From NCBI RefSeq assembly GCF_037975245.1, contig NC_092568.1, forward strand, positions 21,230,501 through 21,294,500: 64,000 nt of DNA, in the 5' to 3' direction. This document shows, in pieces, positions 23,679 to 34,004 of this stretch; position 1 is the first letter of the stretch; every line of letters begins with the position of its first letter. The notes beneath the pieces were generated by a model. That model saw only the letters and a list, made by a program, of their open reading frames with translations, did no database searches and was not told the DNA's origin. The stretch comes from Apostichopus japonicus. Lineage: Eukaryota > Echinodermata > Holothuroidea > Aspidochirotida > Stichopodidae. The translations under genes and the position numbers were made by a program.

Positions 23679-25919
23679 AAAATGTAATGGACATTTTCTA
23701 CCCGATGAATCATCATAAAACTGATCTTTGCCAATCTGCCTATAAAGTTTGGCATATATTTCTATTCTATGCGTTATTACGAGTACGTTATAATTGTAAC
23801 TGGAAACACCGTATATAACCGAAATCGCGGTTTTACAAGCCGGGAACAATGTATCACAAGAAGAAGAGCGTGTACGTTATATAAACGCGTGACGATGTAT
23901 ATGCCTCGAGGCTGCGGATACTTTCGGTTACTATATATGTGTGCATTTATCACGTTTGTGAAATTGCTCCATGTCCAGTTGTGATCGGGAAGTTTGAAAG
24001 TCACAACTTATCATATTACCAGGAATGTTAACTGTTTCCTAATATAGATAACGTGACACAACCGTACAGGAGATATTTGCATTTGTCGATCTCCAATAAT
24101 TCTCGTTGCCAAGCTACAGATCAGATGTGCGCATCATATAAGAACTAATCTGCTTTTAAATTTGACTTTCACCTTGTTGGGGAAAAACAAGCGAGCATTG
24201 AACTGTAATGCAAGTTTCGGATTTACATAGGCCTTATAATTCAGATTCTTTCCCAAAATATATACCATCGTAATCAAATACATATAGATCTCGCTCCATT
24301 TCGTCGAGTGATTGGGTCACGCAAGTGTGTAGACGAAACGTTTGTTATTGACTTTTCGTCATGTGACCTCTCCCTCTTTTTTCATTCTGAAGTCAAGCCA
24401 TCCAGTGTTATACAATCAACATCAATCACTTCTTCCATCCTCTAACTCAACATTACCGGTGAATTCTTTAAGATATAGGGAAATTGACGGAATAAAATTA
24501 GATAAAGAATCAGCTTTAGTAGAGCCTCAGCGGTGCAGTCCTTTCCTTCTTTGCTTATAGTACTTTTGTTAATAACTTCCACGTGCTTTACGAATGAATA
24601 AAAATATTCGGGGAAAGAAATATCGCACGATGTTTATTCCCATTTGGGAGGTATATGCACACATACACCAGGGGTTTCACAATAGGTGACCCACAGGCCA
24701 AATCCAGCACGTGAAATAAATGAAAAGGAAAATTTGTCCACAGCTTTGCACTAATTCTAAGGTGTGCGAGTCTAAAGCTTACCTGCCCCTTTCTTACTCT
24801 TAAGTAGGCCTGCGGTGAGGTTCTGGTTCCCACGTGGGCCCCTTTGCTCAAACAAAATGTTCCCCCTCTGTCCCTCGTAGAAATTTAACCCGTTAAATAT
24901 AGTAATTAAATATACGATTTTTGGATCGACAGAACGTAGGCTTCTTTTTCAGTCAAGTTTAGTTTAATTTCTCTATGTATCCTCCAAGGAGGTATAATAG
25001 ACATAAATACATGAACAAATAGAGATAACACATAACATAATTCAGATGGCAGTCACAAGAGAGTAACAAGACACAAAAGAAGAAGAATAAGATTACAGAT
25101 AGAAGTTCTTGAAAGTGTGGCACCAGCACAACAGTAAGCGCTAGCAATTGATGTGACAAAAAATTACGAGGTTTTATTATTTTAGCACAAAACGGACTTA
25201 AATTGGAAGTAACAATTTTTAGACTTCGATTTGAAAAAGATCATGCATCTTAATTGATCTGGGTCTGCATATGTGCGCTAAAAATTATGCAATTATGGGA
25301 CACCAACTTGGACATGAACGAGCGGCCAGCGACCTCTGCAGTGTTACACACGTTATGTCGTTTGACATCATTCCAAGTACAATTGTTGTAATACTTTCGC
25401 GAATTTCTATCTGTAACGTAATGATTCTAAAATCACAAGGTTGTTATTGAACTCTCGTGAGTTCGTCGTATACACGTTTACTGGTGCAGGACTTACGTTA
25501 CCGACGGTTGTCAAGGACTAAACAGCAGGACTTGTCCAAGTTTCAGTTTTCATTTCGGTTTTGTGTATCACCGCCGTGACATGGACTCAATCAAATACCA
25601 TGATATTGTCACGTGATCTAAGGAAATGAAAAGCATTCTGTACAACAACAAAAAAGTGGGAGCATTAGCCTTTATCATAAAACTGTCCTTACAAACATCA
25701 ACAACTTTCGGTTTATAAAACTTTGCAACACAGAGGAAAGAGCCGACGATTATCAACTGATATATGTTAACAGTGTAGTAGACATGAAATGAGGTCACCA
25801 CCCTTCCACCCCCTCCCCCCCCCCTCCCGAACGGTCGGTTATTCCCTAATAAGAACATGCTAGAGTGGATAACGTGCGAAAACATCTGAAACGTTTTCCA
25901 AAATGTAAACAAAAAAGTT
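23679..25919. other. Intergenic DNA with a possible DNA-transposon relic
   Basis: A segment at about 24668-24720 (CAGGGGTTTCACAATAGG, then GACCCACAGGCC, then AAATCCAGC) resembles a worn hAT-type end, but the partner end is not visible. A C-rich run lies at about 25806-25825. No gene is recognisable. Confidence 0.35.
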
Positions 25920-26290
25920 AAACATGAACTAAAAGTGTAAGTTCAATAGCCACCCTATGTGAAGTATAACTTTACAAGCCATCCCGACTGCTTCTCCCAT
26001 ATACATGCACGTGTGGTTGCTTTGCGCCTTGCAAAACTGTATAGGTCGATCTTAAATAATTAAACAGCTCATAGTCCGTCACATTACCGAAGCCTAAAAA
26101 TTTAAACATGAACTAAAAGTGTAAGTTCAATAGCCACCCTATGTGAAGTATAAGTTTACAAGCCATCCCGACTGCTTCTCCCATATACATGCACGTGTGG
26201 TTGCTTTGCGTCGTTACTTAACTGCCTTACAACACTGTAGGCCGATCTTAAATAATTAAACAGCTCATAGTCCGTCAACTTACCGTAGCC
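25920..26290 (+). repeat. 184-bp direct tandem duplication, two copies
   Basis: The sequence beginning AAACATGAACTAAAAGTG at 25920 restarts at 26104 and runs to about 26290. Both copies share CACCCTATGTGAAGTATAA, ATACATGCACGTGTGG and ATTAAACAGCTCATAG in order. Identity is very high apart from a small insertion in copy 2 (near 26210-26220). This indicates a fairly recent local duplication. Confidence 0.9.
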
Positions 26291-26952
26291 TAATTAGCAT
26301 ATACGTTTCTGTTACCCTTACGAAACCCGACCACCTTATTTAATTTTCAAAACCACTTGCGTTCTTGGACTATTTTGTGCATTGATGTTTAAGAGGGATT
26401 ACAAATTGTTTCCAGAAATAAAAGTTTCAATTTCTTTGAAGAGGGTTTGAGAAAACTTGAGACTATAGTTATCAAAATGTCAGATTAAGGGCACTGTCCT
26501 CTGTTCACAGATAGAAACTAACAGGCTTTATTTTCCGGTTTTGAAAAACATAAACCGCATATCAGCGAGGAGAACGATAACGCTTTGGGATTTCCCCCTA
26601 TATGTCGTAAAAGATGAAAGGGGTCTTTGACCTATCGTACATCATTACGTATGACAATCAGTGGTTAAGTAAGGCATTAATTATTGAATGATTTAATTTA
26701 TGAAGTTAAGAAAAAGTAACATGTGACTACAAATCATTAAACAGAGCACTATTATAATCAGTACAGCTAAACCTTAATTAACTTAGACAACGACATCGAA
26801 AGTTAATGATGTAGAACACAAATAATGGAAACAGCTTCTTGTGTTGTTTGTATATATGTATACCTCTCTCACCATGCACGCAAATAATATCCATTTATGA
26901 ATCAGGCTTATGTGGCAAATTCATTGCAATGTTTGTTACTAAATCAATGAAG

Positions 26953-26960
26953 TGACGTCA
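26953..26960. promoter_or_regulatory. Perfect CRE palindrome
   Basis: TGACGTCA is the full palindromic site bound by CREB/ATF bZIP dimers. It lies about 6.9 kb upstream of the ZFP36-type promoter. Function is inferred. Confidence 0.35.
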
Positions 26961-27960
26961 TACTTTTCTAAACAAAAGCCCACAGTTAAAGCCTATAAAG
27001 GCCTTCTACAAGCCATGTTTCGAAGATGAAACCTGTAGGCTTAATCCTAGCATAATTAGGTAAATAGACTACGCAAGAGGGCAAACCACCGAGTTGCATA
27101 TCTCATCTCCAGAAAACACTGATTTCAAATGAACGATTTATTATTAGACCTTTTACCAAGTGACCTTTGATAAAAAGGTCAACTTATTTTGAAAATACTT
27201 GACATTTCCATTACGTTTTCGCTAATTTGACATTAAGTTCCGGGGGCCTGCGAGACACAAGGGTTCACCCTGGGGTAACCTTCCCACCGAGTTTGAAGAC
27301 ACACACACACATAGTGACACACCCACAAGGACACGTTTTGACACCTCCCTCCGTCATGGACTTCCGGTCACCCTGGGGTACCCCACCATGGGTGACCCCA
27401 CGAGAGTAGCTACTCAGGAAAATTAACCATTACCAAGGCAACTGTTGCTACGGCAACTGATATAGTTGTATATGGCCCAACTCGCAAAGGCACTAGAATA
27501 CCTCATCCTCCCTATTATGAGAGCGGTGAGATAATAATATACTCTAAGAATGATGGATAATTTCAGTAACTCGCATTTGAGAACAGTATTCAGTCACAGA
27601 GATGATTTTCTCCTACTGACTAGACCAAAGATTGTTTGATAGCACTGAATGTCTATGTAAGGCCGTGGCGAAATTACCATTAACCTGGCGGGGGGGGGAA
27701 GGGGCAGACAGTAAACTGAAGCAGCTTGTACACTTGAGGACCTACATATCATTAAACAATTTATTTGTTCTGTGATTTGAGTTCCACGAGGGACTTTGTG
27801 GGGCGGAAGAATTTCTCGGCGATAAGGTATAGCCACAAACTCTCCCCACTCCCGGGAAGAACCTTTAGCTTCAGAAGACATTTTGACATAAGCTAAAACC
27901 TACTTTGATGGTAAATTACGTCATGATAATATTATCCCTACGTACGTCATTCGGGGGAAT
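26961..27960. other. Intergenic DNA with nested palindrome
   Basis: GGTCACCC at 27367 pairs with GGGTGACC ending at 27398, and the interval between holds a second palindrome, TGGGGTACCCCA. A related CACCCTGGGGTAAC occurs at about 27268. No gene is supported. The 60-codon frame here is Pro/His-rich and lies across these repeats. Confidence 0.45.
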
Positions 27961-28718
27961 TCCGCGAGACCGAATTTCCGCGAACCGATGGTCCGCGAGA
28001 CCGATGGTCTATGGATGGTCCATCGATAGCCCGGCCAGACTGAAGGTCCGAGCCAAGTGACCGGAGCCTGAATTGACACCATTGTATGATTCCGTGCACG
28101 TATTAGAACAACATCAAGAAAGCAAAAAAAGGAAGAAAAAAATTGCTTGTATTTTCTCACTCAACTGAAAAGTTTTACAAATTTGTCTTTCGATAAAAGA
28201 GAAGCAGGTAATTAGGAGACCTAAACCTTGGCAATCATAGGCGATGAAAGCGGGGGTGAGGGGGAGCGTCTCCCCTAAATTTTTCATTGATGGACATTCC
28301 CCCCCCCCCCCCCCCTAAAATCTGAAGAAGTAAGGAAAAGCCAATTTAGAACACTTTTTTAACATTGTCATATTACATTACAAAAATATTATTTGAAGTT
28401 CGAGCAGTCTAAAGAATTTTGACTCCTTATAGAACCGAAAACCGCAACATATGTTCCCTTGTTATAGCGTATACTGTCATTGTTATCCCATTTTACTATG
28501 AAATCAGGCTTAATTAGGGGTCGACTTTTAACCTCTAGCCCGTAACAGTTGACACAATTTCCTCATTATAAACCAAACGTCTAATTTACTTCCTAAAATT
28601 TGTACATTTTGTAGCACAAACACACAAACAAATCACGTCTAGTAATAGTTTCGGTCTCGCGGACCTTCGGTGTCGCGGACCATTGTTAATTTCGGTCTCG
28701 CGGACCTTCGGTCTCGTG
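27961..28718. mobile_element. Element bounded by inverted arrays of GGTCCGCGAGACCGAA
   Basis: At 27961-28028, diverged units of CCGCGAGACCGAATTT and CCGATGGT are arrayed. At 28649-28718 the same unit occurs about four times in the opposite orientation (TTTCGGTCTCGCGGACC). The two arrays face each other across about 620 bp of AT-rich sequence that includes a C17 run (28299-28315). Paired inverted arrays of a GC-rich unit in AT-rich DNA suggest the ends of a non-autonomous DNA element. The exact termini and target duplication are not clear. Confidence 0.55.
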
Positions 28719-28938
28719 CAGGGGCCTGTAACCCGTCAGTCATTCAAACACTGTTTTAATATGGTGTGGACTTATAATAGCAACGGGGAGTTGCTTCTTG
28801 TATCAATCAGCTCTCTAATAATAAAACACTATGGATGACACAGTATAACCTGACATGATATATGTCAAGGTCACCTTGTGTTTACAGAGTGTTTCGTACT
28901 TTTACACTGTGCAATACCGATTGGCAAATGTGTAACCA

Positions 28939-28946
28939 TGACGTCA
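28939..28946. promoter_or_regulatory. Perfect CRE palindrome
   Basis: TGACGTCA lies within CCATGACGTCATG, about 4.9 kb upstream of the ZFP36-type promoter. Confidence 0.35.
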
Positions 28947-30553
28947 TGTAAACTGAAATGTGCCCCTCGTAAAATGCACTCAACTAATTTGTCGTAATGA
29001 TGAGAAGTATTACGCTGATACTCTCACGCTATGTAATTGAAAGTGATCAAATAATCGGTTAGGAATTATGTTTACATAATGTGAAGGTCACCTTCAGAGA
29101 GAAACCTCGTACAACTGTTATGTCAATGAACTATGGTATTATATACATATATACATTCATAGATCTTAAATATTATAATATTAGTTGAGTTTTGTTTGTC
29201 TTCTCCTTTCCATACAGCAAAGTGCATGGTTCATTCTAGAAATTAAAGCGGGCACATACACATCATTTACTAGGGTTATATGTCAAGAGATATGGACGGT
29301 GAACAACCCCCTCCCCCTCGACCTGGCTAAATAAGATCTTGCCCCGTTTAGGAGATATCCGTTGTGTGGCGGGGGGGGGGGTCTCATATGGTAAATGCGT
29401 AATGTCATTAAGCTGCTATCTGAAACTCTCTCACTTTCTCTTCGTGTTTCTCTTTGCACATTTTCAAGGTATAGATTGTTAACAAAATTGAAACTAACCA
29501 ATGCTATATCATTAGGTCACGTTAGGAACTCTTTTATTTTAGACTTAGAGCATCTGAAAACCCATCTACATCACGAAGAATAGCCATTGTAACAAATAGA
29601 GATTTAAAAAAAAAATGCTTAAGCACATGTGACTCGATGATGTCATATTTAAAGGGTGTGAAGACTCGCGCAAAAAGAAACGTCTAATGCCGGTAATCTG
29701 ACCTACTTTCGAATGAGGTGTAACAGAAGTGTTAGACACCACCATCGATCCCAGAAAATATACACACAGCTTGCTACCGTCGGTAATTAGACACTAGTGT
29801 ACAGTCAGTACATACAGCTGCGGTCAATACCCACAGCACAGTGTACAAACGACACAGCGATGGACATCTCAGCTCCAGCTAAAGATAACAAGGTATCACG
29901 TTTCATTACTGTCTGCATTTTGTAGCGACAAGAGAAAAACTTCACTAGCAAGCTTTTTTCAGAGCGCGGTTTGGGGCGAGTCTTCAATGCCTTTAAACTT
30001 GATCAAGTCTTCAGCCTTGTACGAGAAGGAACATTAAATCTGAGATTCTTCCAAAATACGAAAGATGCTTTAGGGGTTTATAGGTGATGATTACTTCTTA
30101 GCCGTTTTGGGAAGTTGTTTATGACAGTTATCTTCATTACATGTGTATTATTCCGGTCCAATAAATGGTACTAGTATAGTGCAATCACATGTATGTATGG
30201 AGAATGTTTGACAACGGTAATGTGCCAACACACGTGACAAAGTGGACATTTGTTTTATACGTGATGTAAAGTTCTTAATTCCAAGTAGTGACATTTAATT
30301 TACACTATATATGCCAATCTCCAGAGTGCTCGCTATGTATAGAGCTATAGTTAAAGCAAAATCTTCACGTCATGGTGAATTGTAACAAACTGAGCTTTTT
30401 ATATTAAACGTGTGCAGCTGTGAAAATAATCACAATTTATTTTAGAGCGAATTGATATGTTAGTCATTCTTTCATGACTTTATATCCCTGATTTATCCTG
30501 AACTTCTCTAAAAGAGTGGCTTTGAGAATTACGAGTGAATTGCTGTGAATCTC

Positions 30554-30561
30554 TGACGTCA
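30554..30561. promoter_or_regulatory. Perfect CRE palindrome
   Basis: TGACGTCA in the context CTCTGACGTCACAATGG, about 3.3 kb upstream of the TATA box at 33856. Confidence 0.4.
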
Positions 30562-31092
30562 CAATGGTGAAGCGTTCATGCATGTTGTTATGAATTAATT
30601 CAATTAATTTAATGGATTAAATGAAGTTTAATTTAAAATTGACTTAATCGATGATAGCTTCCTATGTAGCTGAATTGTATTGATTGCAGAATACAGTTGC
30701 AAGGAAGGAAACGGCTGTCTTCTTAACCTATGAGTACGAGGGAAAACATATCCATAATTCCTCGTCACTCAGTCACAACTGAAAAACAAGTCTGGTCATA
30801 TAATTCACAGTTCTGCAGTAATAGATTCCTGGTCCATCGTTTCATGTTTTACTTTTAATTGTTCTATTTTTAATTTTCAAGCAAAGCAAAACCAAATCTC
30901 TGAATACCAAAAAGGTTCTTTATAAATCTGAGACTGAATCAAGTCTGATCTTGAAAGTATTTGATGAGGAGCAAACAAGTAGCAAAATTCTCCCTGGTTA
31001 AAGAATAAGTAATAGAAAATAGGAAACATTCGAACGTGATGTCTGTTATTTTCCTTTCTCTGTGTGGATGAAGATATATTATCGTCAGTCTA

Positions 31093-31137
31093 TGACGTCA
31101 CTGATTCGATTACTTTCTTTCATTTAGTGTGACGTCA
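31093..31137. promoter_or_regulatory. Paired perfect CRE palindromes
   Basis: TGACGTCA occurs at 31093-31100 and again at 31130-31137. The start-to-start spacing of 37 bp is about 3.5 helical turns. The pair lies about 2.7 kb upstream of the TATA box of the ZFP36-type gene. CREB/ATF proteins bind such sites, and genes of this family are immediate-early in other animals, so an inducible enhancer is plausible but unproven. Confidence 0.45.
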
Positions 31138-31324
31138 AAATGTTGTATTAGCATAGGAAAATGACGCACTGTAATAAAAACGTGAAATACAAGTGAGAAT
31201 TGGCTTGACGGTTGATGTCACCATGTAAACCTTTGAACACAATGATGAAATGTCACAGAAATTATGAATACCACGAAAATACGTATGATGTATATATATA
31301 TATATATTTATATATGTACCATGT

Positions 31325-31950
31325 GCAGAGATGCCTACCAGTACGATTTTATCGTATTTAGTACGATAAAAAAAAAGTGAAATACGATAATACGATTCGC
31401 CTCTTGAAAATACGACTTTTCATCTTTCAAAAAAAAAAAAAACGTTTTTTTTTATTTTTTATTTTTTTTTATTTTTTAATAGTTGATCAATAATCTTGCT
31501 ATATGTTGCAATTCATATTTGATTATTTGAAATATCTGACACTTTTTTTCTTTTAATTGGTTTATAATGTCAGTTAACAGGAATGTGGCTCATATTTCCA
31601 TGAGTATAATGCAAGTCTATACAGTATTTTTTTTCTCACTTCTACTTCTGGCTTGAACCAAATTCTCATTGGCCCAAAATATGCAAGCAATTAAGCTGTA
31701 TCATTATTCTCATTATGCATTTAAACACTCTTTTTGCATCATAAGAATTATTACAGATGCTTTACAATTTTCTCATTAGATGTTATTGAAAAAGCAAACA
31801 TTTTACATGCCCGTTCTTACCAGTAAAACATTTTTCTGACATTTTACTGGCCCGGGGCTAACGGGTCAGTGGTAGTGTTGAGTTTTTGTGAAAATCTGAT
31901 TTTTTAGGATATTCAGTCTGTTTTTTGTGTCAAGGGGTTGGCATCTCTGC
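31325..31950. mobile_element. 626-bp TIR element, GCAGAGATGCC ends
   Basis: The left end reads GCAGAGATGCCTACC and the right end GGTTGGCATCTCTGC. The inverted repeats match over GCAGAGATGCC and, less perfectly, beyond. ATGT occurs immediately outside both ends, a possible 4-bp target duplication. The interior has ACGATAA-rich palindromic sequence at 31340-31400 and long A and T runs, with no transposase. A similar terminus, GCAGAGCTCCCAAC, occurs at 63171. Confidence 0.65.
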
Positions 31951-32444
31951 ATGTGGTGAAACGTTTTAACTATCGTTTGTAAGCTTGGAATCGTTATCGC
32001 AATTTAAGCGTATCTATAGCAATTTTTGTGCCACAGTAGTCTCTTTGATGGAACTTACAGGTATACCATAAATGGCATGGCTCATTTGTATTGTATGGTA
32101 CATGTAGTCTTTGGACCATTTACTCAGTGTCTCTACTAGTGATGGGTTACGTGAAAAACGTATGTAAATGGTCTCTGCAGATTGTACTGCCATTGTACTA
32201 TCGTAACTTTCGATGTTTCTTCATGGTTATGCAACAATTGATGAAATGTTAACTTGGAAAGACGCCAAAGAAATGCGTACAGTATGTAACAATCAAATTT
32301 TAAGAAGTTTGGCCATAGCAATTTCCAGGAAATTAAATATATCTGCCGCCCTCATTTCTATATTTCTATAGTTAGAAAACTGTGGGACTGAGTGAAAATT
32401 ATTGTCGTACCTTCTTCGTTGTTGAGTAATTAATATATCGGAGA

Positions 32445-32501
32445 CAGGGGGTAGGAAGCTTACAAAAAGTGGGGGCACGTGCCCCGGCTTCTACCCCCCT
32501 G
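32445..32501. mobile_element. 57-bp palindromic hAT-like element with 8-bp target duplication
   Basis: CAGGGGGTAGGAAGCTTAC at the left is mirrored by CCGGCTTCTACCCCCCTG at the right, with the central palindrome GGGGCACGTGCCCC between them. The whole element is almost one hairpin. The flanks are ATCGGAGA (32437-32444) and ATCAGAGA (32502-32509), which match at 7 of 8 positions. An 8-bp duplication is the hallmark of hAT insertion. The ends match the 329-bp element at 62221-62549, of which this looks like an extreme deletion form. Confidence 0.75.
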
Positions 32502-32509
32502 ATCAGAGA

Positions 32510-33700
32510 CATGCGGTAGAACTGAATACTGACGGAAATGAAGCAACAGTTTCCTTAGCCACACACATCATCAAGCCTGTGCCCGATTGGTTTCTTTGTA
32601 ACTGCGGACACTATACACGATATACAACGTGACTAACAACTGCACTGTTACTATAGCCAAGAACGTTCTTAATAAATGAAGACCGCCCGCTGTATTTCAA
32701 CCAACCTCACTTTACCCAAATCTAAAGGTCGTATGTGTTTGTTGTGATAGAAGTGGTTGTGCTGTAAAAATAGTCAACAGAAAACTAGTATACATACGCT
32801 TTTCGTAATGTTCCTGGAAAAGTCAAGCAATTGTCGGTAAATGAAGATTATAATGTATCATTCAAATATCCTCCACATATAAGATATTATATGTAAATGT
32901 GTGCGTGTGGTGTGTAGTATTTTATAACTCTGGAACCAACTGAATCAGACAATATGTACGTAGGGCAAACCAAAGTGAATGCAATGTTATGGAGCTTTAC
33001 CATTTCTAAGGCAGAAAGAGCTTGGTGATTTTCCATGTTGCTTAAATATGTGACATGGGAGAGAGAGAGAAGGGGTGGGGGCGAGGCGGGCGAATGAGAC
33101 TGACCATTTAAAAATATACATTATAAAGATGAGAGGGGGGGGGTCAGAAAACGTCTAAGTTTGGTAACAGTTCGTTAAGACAATTGCCAGTCTCAAACCT
33201 TTTTTTTTTTCGTTCACCCCCAATTCCAGGTTCGCACAGAGCCGGTGTCCCAAGTTAAAACTTTCGTTGGGAGAGCAAAGTACTGCGTGCCTCAAGATAT
33301 TCTACTACTGTTAAAAGCAGTAAGTCAGTGATCACTTCAGACTAGAGTGGTTTCATTCTAAACCGTCATCGACAAACTTAGCTGGAAAATAGAAACCAGC
33401 AACCGTTCAACCCTTCCAATCAGGTCAACCAATCACATAGTCAGGTGAACTAAACGTCATATTCAGCCAACTATGTGTGAATTAACTCCAATGATCAGGA
33501 AACGTTAACCGAAATTTTGAACGTGACTGCTACAGATTTTCTTATCCCAAATAATTAAGAGACAGAAATTTTTCCTAAGGTAAAATAGGTGAAACTGCCC
33601 AATTATTTATCTCTTTCTTTCCAATGTGTACAATTCCCTAGCGCACTAGGAACACAGTAGCCACTGCCACCGTTACCGTTCAAGTTTCCGAGTAAACTGA
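32510..33700. other. Upstream flank of the ZFP36-type gene
   Basis: No coding sequence is seen. A GA-rich purine tract lies at 33058-33095 and a T10 run near 33200. The interval separates the transposon insertion from the proximal promoter. Confidence 0.4.
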
Positions 33701-33766
33701 GGGCGGAGCTTACATGACTGTGTACAGTTAGGTCGACGCAGACGTCAGTCCAGTAAACCACGCCCA
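33701..33766 (+). promoter_or_regulatory. Proximal promoter elements: GC box, near-CRE, CACCC-type box
   Basis: GGGCGG lies at 33701-33706, AGACGTCA (7 of 8 to the CRE consensus) at 33740-33747, and CCACGCCCA at 33758-33766. All lie 90-155 bp upstream of the TATA box. This spacing is usual for Sp/KLF, CREB/ATF and Egr-type inputs in inducible vertebrate genes. Binding here is inferred from motif match only. Confidence 0.45.
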
Positions 33767-33855
33767 CTTTACTAAATCTAGAGTGAGTAGCTAGCACGAC
33801 TTGGACGTTCATAGCGAGTGAACATGCGTGCGAGACAACCCGTTCATTTCATGCA

Positions 33856-33865
33856 TATATAAATA
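33856..33865 (+). promoter_or_regulatory. TATA box of the ZFP36-type gene
   Basis: TATATAAATA lies 149 bp upstream of the first coding ATG. Initiation about 30 bp downstream (near 33888) would give a leader of about 115 nt with no upstream ATG before 34005. A strong TATA box fits the inducible, immediate-early behaviour of this gene family. Confidence 0.7.
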
Positions 33866-34004
33866 GTAGTGACAAATTTAAGTTCGTTATTGCAAAGGAG
33901 AATACTGTGGGCTTGAGCGATACGGATCCTTCTAAACTGCCAGCCCAATTTTTCCTTTGATTATTATTTTTAAACAGTTGACTTCTACACGGAATTTACC
34001 AGTT

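Larger units (their letters stand above)
28947..31324. other. Upstream intergenic DNA of the ZFP36-type gene
   Basis: No gene is seen. The stretch contains three further perfect CRE palindromes, listed separately, and AT-rich unique sequence. It is the best candidate for distal regulatory DNA of the downstream gene, which is inference from motif content and position. Confidence 0.4.
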
